From Hanleya hanleyi (taxonomy: Eukaryota > Mollusca > Polyplacophora > Lepidopleurida > Hanleyidae): a DNA stretch of 64,000 bases. A program made the position numbers and the translations under genes. The first letter of the stretch is position 1; each line of letters opens with the position of its first letter. Below the pieces are notes generated by a model that did no database searches, was not told the DNA's origin, and was given only the letters and a program-made list of their open reading frames with translations. The DNA lies in assembly GCA_036873755.1 (NCBI GenBank), contig JAVTVY010033818.1:1-64000 (forward strand), given 5' to 3'. This document shows, one piece after another, positions 55,440 to 64,000 of this stretch.

Positions 55440-55680
55440 ATCTGAACCAATTAAATGTTCAATGTGGAAATGAGTCCAGGAAGTGTGTCTACAGTGTGGA
55501 TGGAATTTTTCAAAGTTTCTGCAGTGTGTCTCAGTGTACCCACGGAAATCAGCTATTGTCTGCAGTGTGCCTGTAATTTCGCTTATGTTGCAGTGCGTTT
55601 GAAGGGTACTCTGCAACACACTGCAATCACACTGCATCTTGAAGTGTACACGCCAAGGCGGCAAGGGCCTACACAATTCA
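55440..55680. repeat. Cluster of CAGTGTG-type motifs
   Basis: TCTACAGTGTG, CTGCAGTGTG (twice), TTGCAGTGCG, CTGCAACACACTGCA and CACACTGCAT occur within ~180 bp. The motif recurs every 20-60 bp in both orientations. No function inferred. Confidence 0.35.
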
Positions 55681-55699
55681 ATGATCCCAGATCTATCTG

Positions 55700-57250
55700 A
55701 ACTGTGCTAAAATTTGAATACACAACATCAGTATATAAGAAAGTATTGGAGATCTTAGACAGACAATGGATGTCAGGGATGATCCCTTCCGAGCCATTTT
55801 CTATAAATGCCCGACCTATTGATTTTTTTATTTTTTTTTTTTACAATTGCAATATGCTACATTATACAAATAACATCTTTATTACCTTCTATTCAAAGAG
55901 ACAGATGATCTTTCACAAAATATGCGCACGTATGTTTACAGGAAGTCAAGAATGATCCGAAGTTGGGGCCACTCAACATCGGCAGCTTGCATTCAAAGAT
56001 GGTAAGGGCCTTGTTATGTACTTTTCCGGTTTACGGTTATATTCGTTCTCAATTTTGTCGAGTTGGAGAACAAAACTCCCGAATGTCAATATGAGGACGC
56101 TGCAGTGTCCAGTCCTAGCTAGGTTAGCATCGTACGTTGCGTAGATGCACTGCCCTTATACGTTGACATCGTTGATCTGATACGTTGATCAGAGACACGG
56201 ACAGGATTTTACATTCGTAAAAAACCCATCGCATAAAAAGTTTTGTACGAAAGTCACACACCGTTGCAAATATGTTACTCGACTTAAACCAGCTTGATGA
56301 TACTTCTTGATAAACCATTGAACAAATTAGGATACCAGAGACTGGTTCCTACCGAGATACAAGTTAGTAACACGATATGAACACCCAATATTTGTTATAA
56401 TTATTTCTGATTTTCTATGAACACGCGACCTACTATATGGTTTCATACAATTGCATGCTCCTGAGGCAAACCGTCAATGGCGGAAACGGAATAATAATTT
56501 GTGTGATATTGTTTCTCGATTTACTTTCGTAACTTCACTTGTAAAATGTTTCCAAATATTAAAACAGGGCTACTGAATCGCAGTTTTGTTTTTCATCTAA
56601 ATTCAAGTACAGTCTAACGGGAACACAATAAAGTTAAATCCTGGAAGGCCAGGGTTATATGAGGCCTTCCCAGACCTGGAGAGGGGGCCAAATGTTTTTA
56701 TATTACGTCACCTCTAGTTGGCCGATGAAAGTCCTATGGAATAGACGTTCTCCTCCTTGCTCTCCCGACTTCCGTTATTTCCTTAAATTTTCAACAAAAT
56801 GACCGAATTCTCTCAAATTTCGAAATGATCACTATGGTGTCACGCAGATGTCGGGTGAACAAATTGAAGACATTATGATAAAGGTCAAATGGCAAATGAA
56901 AAAATAAAAGAAAAATCTTTAAACTCAGGAAACCTCTGAGGTCGAAATGTCAGCGGTCAAGGTATCAGGAAACCACTGAACATAACATTTTGTGGGAGAT
57001 ACGTCAGTGGGAATTGATATGCCTGATACCAAGATTGGGGTCAACAGATTAACGATCAAGGTCACCGATCACAAGCAGCTCACTGTAACATGTTAAACTC
57101 ATCGATTTCGTTTTAATAAAGTAACCCACAGTGCCAGTTAGGCTCTTCGTTCTATTTCTCGAATTAGGGGTCTGACACTTTCCACAACATGTCTCAGGGG
57201 CAAGCTCTATGAGAAAATGAGAAAAAAAAATCGAAGATGGCCACTGATGA
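55700..57250. other. Non-coding region with old repeat copies
   Basis: Holds diverged copies of the family seen at 49.4-51 kb (55730-56120 and 56330-56470). No coding region recognised. Confidence 0.4.
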
Positions 57251-57659
57251 CGTCATAAGTATTTTTGATAGATTTTTCTGTCAGAGTTTGCGATTGTTTA
57301 TTAATATTTTCTAAAATAATACATATTAAATTAGACAATAATCATATGCTGTGGATAAAATTGTCTTTATACATGCACACTTTCATCGACATAACAAGTA
57401 TTGTTTTTAGGCAAATTCACGAGATCGTTACTCTTTTGGTAACCAACATGGCCGTCATTTGGAACTACCCATTATTCTTTAGACGGAGGTTTGCAAATAG
57501 ACTCGAAATTACTCCAAAATGATAGGCTATAAAGTGACGGCGTGCCATCTCTTACTTTTCTTGTCGTTTCCGGGATAGTGTAGAAAGTTTGGTAGAGTAC
57601 CATAATGCCTCCCTTCCCCCAAGGCCTGGTACGGTTATAACATCTCAGTTTAGTGCATG

Positions 57660-58720
57660 CACATCGTAACCAACTTTCGGAAATCCACATATTTCACCAA
57701 ATAATGCAGAAGTAGGATGCGAACGGATGATGATGACTGCAGGTCAACTAAGGACAATAAAGTAACCAAGTGGGCAAGTCATTTATTATAGCTTATTTTT
57801 TCAATATCATGCTCCCAAATTATTATTAGTTAACTTCGCCTCAGTGATTGAATGGATGGGTGTACATGATACCATGTTTTTCACTAGCTATGTCAACATG
57901 CCCTTTAACCCATCTGTAGAAACGTTTATATATATATTTGTAGGATCCACATCTGCAGGCCGCTGGGAATACAGAATGGCCACATCTTCTTAACGTAAGG
58001 TTTTTTTCTTATTGACTGCTCCATGTTGCACTGAATAATTTCGGATACACAGGGACACGATTTTGAATATCTATTAAACAATATCGTATTGAAATCGTAA
58101 ACAAAGATGCAAGAAATATGTTTTGTTGAAATCGGCTGACCGTATTGCGGCCTAACCATTGTACATGTAGCTGTTTACATTTGTGTTACTATTTCCGATG
58201 AAGGTATGGACGGGGCTTCAAAATCCCCCGGTCAGGTTTGGTAAAACGATGGTTGCATGAACACGATATGGTTCTGTTACATTTTTCTTAAATTATATGT
58301 TTGTAGGAAGCACAACCACAAATTCAAGAGAATACAAACTGGTTACATGCTACAATGGTAAGAGGGGTTTCGTCAACTTTGTTATTGATGGTAAATAGTT
58401 TACCGGATATTATTATTGTGGCCAACCGGTGGAAATAATTTTACGAATAACTAGCTAGGACTCGATTGTTATATTGAATGAATCTATCTCTGGACTTCTG
58501 CCGTTCCGTGGCGATTAGGCGTACCCCGTAGAGGAAAGAGAGTTTTTCCCTTCCTGAATGATAGCTGCAGACGAGACTGCAGTGAGAATATTACCACACT
58601 ACTCGCTCTATCAGCAAATGCACACTTCGTCATGCTTAGATAGGTATTTTCGGCGAATCGTGGTGCATATTTGAAATTACAAGCGTCTGGTCCGTCATTC
58701 ATAATTCAGCCGTCGTCCAT
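57660..58720 (+). repeat. Dispersed ~0.9-kb repeat, first copy
   Basis: Matches 63160-64000 in the same orientation over most of its length, with substitutions and small indels. Shared landmarks are GATCCACATCTGCAGGCC, AATACAGAATGGCCACATC and TTTACCGGATATTATTATTG. A short related piece occurs near 59440-59510 (ACAGAAGTAGGATGCGAA). It carries no recognised gene. Confidence 0.6.
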
Positions 58721-58729
58721 TAGAGAATA

Positions 58730-61700
58730 CCGCGTCCATAATCCAAAGACCTATTCCATATAACAGTATTAGCACCAAATTCAAAAAGACACTCATAGTA
58801 TACATAAACATAGGCTTGTTTCCTGCCGGCAAGACATGATGTTCCAAAAATATCAAATCCGTATCGCTGATCAGTATTCTTAATCCATAACATTCGTTGT
58901 AAAGTTGTCATCTAAAGAATGATGTATCTCAGTCACGCTTTGATTGTGACTGTTCATATGAGTACCATGAGGATCTTGAAGTACATGGGTTCATACGGCT
59001 CCTAGCCCCGTGTTAAGCGGAATTAGACACAAGTTACGAAAGGTAACGCCATAGATCTTGCACGCTACGCTCGTATTTTGCTATCAGCATGCGATATGTA
59101 TCGCCAAATTTGAGAAACTTTGAGTGGAGGCGCTTGGTGGTGTAGCCCTGTTTTATAAGTTTCTGCAACAATGTTTTGTTCTGAAACATTACAAAATATA
59201 CATATTCTACACAGGTCAGTTCCATGCCCTTTGAGGCATAACGCCATATGCTGAAACCGAATAATTATTTGCGTGGTTTGGTTTCTCTAATTTTTTTCAT
59301 AACTCACTCGTAATAGTTTCCAAACGTTAAACTGATATCTCAGTCGTAGCTATTATTTCTCTAAATTATCAGTTACAGTTTACCATGATTAATTTTAAGA
59401 ATATTCCATCGTATGTTTGCACAGCTTAGCGAACCGCTCGTTGAGAATTTCACATATTTCTTCAAAAAACACAGAAGTAGGATGCGAATGCAAGATGATG
59501 TTCGAAGGACAATCAACAGCGGGCAAACAAGGACAATGGTAACAATCGCTACACGAGCGCAAAGACCTCCGTTGAAGCAATAACGTAGAGGACTGTAGCC
59601 ATGAATTCAAGCAGTGCGGTATTGTCATAGATAACCCTGCGTCGCAGCTGGCTGTTGCTGTCCATAACTGAGATACGGCTCCCACAAGAGTAGCATAAAA
59701 TACAGACATATTGTCATAAATAAGAAAGTATGTATTTACGGTGACCGATTCACAGATATTATCACAAGATGCCTAGTTCACCGAGTTACTAATTTTCAGA
59801 AATTTTCGACGTACAGAAACCAATTAATGAAGAAAAACAAGTGCCGACAATGTTATAGCATAGGAATCCGTACTCCAGTTGTGTGGGTCGTCGACAGCAG
59901 ATGGAACAGCTGATTTATTGTTCTCCGCTCTCGTTCAACGAGAGTTCTCTGGGAGAATAGCGTGCGTATGCAACAAAGGGGTGTGTAGGCTGGACGAATC
60001 CGTCATTTCATATGTACTATTTATCACTAATTCCTAAATGACATTTAATAAATTAAAAAAAAATGAAAAAAAGGACTGAAAAATAAAATTTGGAAAAAAA
60101 AACTGGAAAACGTTTCAATGGGTTTCTTGGTGTACAGTTTTGTTTTGGAAGTATGGCTAGCCTGAATGATTGACATGTTTTCCAGACAAGAATGTATGAG
60201 GATTTCCAGTATCCATACTATAGCGGTGGGATGTCTGATTAAGGCTGCCGCTAATGCGTGCAGCCTTATTGCATCAGCTTGGCCCAAATCGCTTTGTCCG
60301 CAACATTGCGAAAAAACAAAGCAAAGTTGAGACTTACCGTCACAGGGCCAAATGTGGAGAAGATATTGAACTAGAAATTCGTAACAATTTGGGCTGTCTC
60401 AGATAAACAGTAGTCTGTCTTTGAAGCTCAAATTGTTCGTCTAAAATTCTCAACCGGAAGTTCAAAATCCAAAGAGAAAAACTGCGCGGAAACGTCTTTG
60501 CGCATACAGCAAAATGGGCTCTCGGGAGACTTTTGAAGTGGTCTCCCTTTATGTAATTGACCTGCTCGCTGAGGGCGCTGTGGTTAGCGAAAGGCTTGAA
60601 AGGCAAAACTAATGGATAAATAAAAAGAACTGCACTAGATTGACTGGCACTGGCCCATTCAGTCTGTATTTATATCGACTGTTCATGCCTGGCAACATCA
60701 ATTTGATAACAAGCGGAATGATCGTTTTATTGCGGAGAATAAAAGTTGAATAAAAATTTGTCACTGAGTATTTTAATCGGAAGAAAATCGTGCTTGCCAA
60801 CACGGGCAGCTAACACATGAACATGAACGTTGCGTTGCCCGTGCCGATTTTGACTTGCTTCAGACACGCAAACGTTGCACTCGCGAGTTGATCTAATAGT
60901 GAAGGCAACAACAACAACAACAATTATTTTACTTGATTATTTGTCACGACAATTCAACATTTTCAGTTGGGAACTCAACAATATTTATCCACTATAACAC
61001 AATTTTTTGCGTGTGTTTGGCGCGCATTTTGCCATCGATAAATAGATCCATTGTTTGTGGCAAAACTCAATTTCAAAATTTCCCAAAAGTTCAATTCTAA
61101 AAATTCAAGTTTTTAATCTGGGTTACCTAGATGAAAAAGTGGCTTAAACCCCCCTGCTGTTATGATATTTAAGAAAATATCGTTCCAACAAATTTAATCT
61201 CATAATTGAACTTTTTGTTGACATGTTAAACTGAACTCCCTAATAGTGGAACAGTCTGGTGAGAGAAATGAGCCCACCGAGTCGACATCCATCTTAGCTT
61301 GCTAAGGGCATTTCACGTTTCACTTAACACTGCCCTTAGCTTATCGCTATGATTCGGCATGTATTCCACACGGTGCCACCTATCAGCCGCAAAGGACATA
61401 TTTCTGGAGGGACATAATCCTGTTCGAAAGTTGTTCCTGAAGCATCAACTCACATGCCCGCCGCATTTAAACGAGCCAAAGAAATTATCTGTATTTAAAT
61501 ATTTTGACCTGGGCATCTCAGAAATTCCAGTCTCACTTGAGTCCAGAGGCGCAAGACCGGGGGATTCTATGCGAGACAAAAACGAAGTTGTGCGAATCAG
61601 CTATTTTAGTTCTCACTCTAATGGAGCATGCTTCTTTGTTTTTCTTAAGAAAAATCATATTACAAACGACATAACCTATTTCAAAAAAAATAAAATCGGC

Positions 61701-63150
61701 GACAGTTCACACGAAAATGATATGCTTTTGATTTTGTGATAGGGGTTATTTCGAAGCCCACCAAGGGATCATTTCAGTCGATGGCTTTCTGGAGGTGTGT
61801 CTTCGTTTTATGAATGTGATTGCGCCGTTGTCTGATCTCACGGGATCAATCGGATGTGACCAATTCAGAAATGCCCTAATATACTCAGATATCACTCATT
61901 ACTGCATGGCTATGAGCAGAAGTTTCTACGTATGATAGTGCCGTTTCACTGAAAGTTTCAGTAGGGGTGACAAACTGAAGTACCAGGAAGACAAGTAAAA
62001 AAAATAGTTACTTCTGGACGGTAACTTTCAAAAACCTGAACGAATTCTTTGCAAATTTGGTATGTGGATAACTTGCCACAGGATATCACTCGAGATTGCT
62101 TTCCAACCTGGGTACCGAATGTTAAAGTTCCAAATCAAATCAGTAGTTTTAACGCCGGGGGACATCAGATGCTCTGGTTTTCATTAAATATTTTCTGGAG
62201 CATAAAATTAATTAATAGAATAAATTATTAAATTATTGTACTTCGTACATTTCGTCCTGTTATGACTGTCAAAGATAACTAAAGCATTACACATAACACA
62301 ACCTATACACATGATCAAATTTTGGGAAATAGGAAAAAACTATGTATTTCTAAAGATCACAGTCAAACATCAAAACCATAAAATCACACAGATAACGACA
62401 GCCTTTCGAAGTCCACGAGTTCTAGTTTCAGTTGAAACTATCCTTGTGAAATTTTGGTTCGTGTGTTTGATTTTTGCAATCGTTGAATCCGATCTGGCGG
62501 ATTCCAATGTTATACGAAATATGGGTGGAAGGCGACGGGTTCCCTGGTTCATTTTAAAGGACCAGTTTCGCATGTTCTTGCTTATCAGGCAGATGTACCA
62601 TGAAAATATAAGAGACAGCAACCACGCCGGCAGGCATACCCCGTTCGGTAGGGTATCTTAGGCACAGTGTCGCTGCTGCATGGGATGTTTTGAAATTTTA
62701 TACCCAAACTTGATTAGGCTATTTATAGAGAAGGTGGGCATACGTGTAGGCGGACTACAAACCTGATGACAAGCAGTGACAAGCCGGTCCCATTCCTTCC
62801 CACTGGAATAAGTTCGGATGTTCTCGGTTTTTCCGTTCGAATTATGTCCAAAATTCCCATCCCGGAACCATGACAATGCCCATTAATATGCATGTTAATG
62901 AGAGTGCCCGATTGTTCAAATGTGTCTACAAAACCGAGGCGGGAACCATGGCAAGCCCTACTGGAAACAACACGAGCCAGGGTTCCCCATATGACAATTC
63001 TGCATGGCGGGAGATTTCACGTGGCGTTGTTAGACAAAAAGCGGACTTCACAAGTTAAATGTACATGGTTCGCATATTCTTCAAATTACATGTTTCCAAT
63101 TCATTATCATTCAATATCCTTACTATCAGTGAATATTGTTAACACCACTT
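58730..63150. other. Non-coding region, nothing firmly recognised
   Basis: AT-rich DNA with a short CAA microsatellite at 60905-60922 and old repeat pieces. The longest frames, 126 codons at 61359-61739 and 116 codons at 62311-62661, have no domain, no clear promoter and no repeat support, so I do not call them genes. Confidence 0.4.
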
Positions 63151-63159
63151 CAGTGAATG

Positions 63160-64000
63160 GATAAATGGATATATTTGGGCGCTTCATGGTACCACGACTT
63201 GCACTCTCCATGTTAACCTGCCATTCAATCCGTGTGTGAATAGGTTATATCTATATTTGTAAGATCCACATACGCAGGCCACCGGCAATACAGAATGGCT
63301 ACATGTTCCAAACGTAAGGCCTTTTCTTAATTGTAGTTTCATGCTGCACTGAGTGATGTCGGATACATAGGGACACTATTTGGCAGTTCTGTTAAATAAT
63401 ATAGTCTTAAAATCGTAAAGGGAGAAGCAATTAAAGAAATATGTTTTGTGGAAATCAAATGAACATGTATTCAGACCAGCACACCATATTGTAGCCAACG
63501 ATTGTAGCTGATTAAATTATTATTACTATTTCTGATGAAGGTAGGGTTGGATACATCATAGGCTCGGCTTCAATATCCGACGGTCAGATTTGATAAACGA
63601 ACGATGAACATGAATCCTACGAATGGTTCTCTTACATATACATATTCCTCGAATTAGTTGTTGATAGGATCCACAACCACAACTTGAGAATACAAACTGG
63701 TTAGATGATGCAATGGTAAGAGACTTTTCGTCATTTTTTTAATGGTGGGAAATATTTTACCGGATATTGTTATCATGGCCGACCGGAGGACATAATGGTA
63801 TGAGTAATCAGCTAGGACTCCGTTGTTATATCACTGAATATATCTCTGGTCCGATGCCATTAGGCATCACATAGGAGAAAGGGAGTCTTTTCACTGCAGA
63901 TGAGACAGTAGTGAGAATGCCAGTACATATATCGCTCTATCAGCAAATATACACCTCTTCATGCGTAGGAAGGTATTTTTGGCGAATCGTTGTGCAAATT
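63160..64000 (+). repeat. Dispersed ~0.9-kb repeat, second copy, cut by the window edge
   Basis: Aligns by eye with 57830-58680: GATCCACATACGCAGGCC, AATACAGAATGGCTACATG, TTTACCGGATATTGTTATCA and GCAAATATACACCTCTTC correspond to the first copy in order. It continues past the right edge. Confidence 0.6.

Noticed and set aside
61359..61739. 126-codon plus-strand ORF
   Set aside because: No recognisable motif, no clear promoter, and low-complexity Lys/Asn-rich end; likely chance.
62311..62661. 116-codon plus-strand ORF
   Set aside because: No motif or context; composition like translated non-coding DNA.

Overview
The window looks like nuclear DNA of a marine invertebrate, most likely a mollusc and perhaps a bivalve. 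Evidence: spliced exons with GT-AG borders, a tRNA-derived SINE resembling SINEs common in molluscs, BEL/Pao, DIRS, Penelope-like and Tc1 elements, and AT-rich non-coding DNA. No bacterial operon, rRNA gene or CRISPR array is seen. Organism assignment is inference; no species marker is present. LAYOUT: (1) 1-4000 is the most unusual part. It holds two compact intronless genes, one for a small basic protein (1144-1569) and one for a Gln/Pro-rich C3HC4 RING protein (3089-3925). Neither is a histone, yet both end in a textbook replication-dependent histone 3' end: a 16-nt stem-loop with a 4-nt loop, ACCA, then a purine-rich downstream element. Gene 1 also has five spaced CCAAT boxes and a TATA box, as in histone promoters. 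Around them lie ~250-bp repeats carrying decayed stem-loops. A virus-derived or mobile gene cluster tuned to S phase is the favoured but unproven reading. (2) 4073-4386: short tandem and palindromic minisatellites. (3) 4449-13779: a 3.04-kb sequence of unknown identity in two full tandem copies, a partial third copy and an inverted partial copy, all nearly identical, and full of small palindromes with a TATAAA core. (4) 14205-18863, minus strand: six exons resembling a SAMD3-like protein, with a central exon apparently missing and a SINE in that intron. (5) 19231-21999: a foldback transposon with ~0.9-kb inverted arms. (6) 24430-28515: fragments of a Penelope-like element and of a DIRS element. 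(7) 28675-42684: a BEL/Pao retrotransposon with both LTRs and a 5-bp target duplication, interrupted by a ~6-kb DIRS element and by a ~1-kb inverted-repeat insertion. (8) 43748-48400, plus strand: a third, decayed DIRS element. (9) 48.9-64 kb: possible orphan exons, a dead Tc1 element with 350-bp terminal inverted repeats, and diverged dispersed repeats. FUNCTION: no intact host pathway is visible. Apart from the two genes at the left edge, nearly every recognisable coding region is retroelement or transposon sequence, broken by stops, frameshifts or nesting. The window is best read as a repeat-dense accessory region next to a small novel gene cluster with histone-type expression signals.
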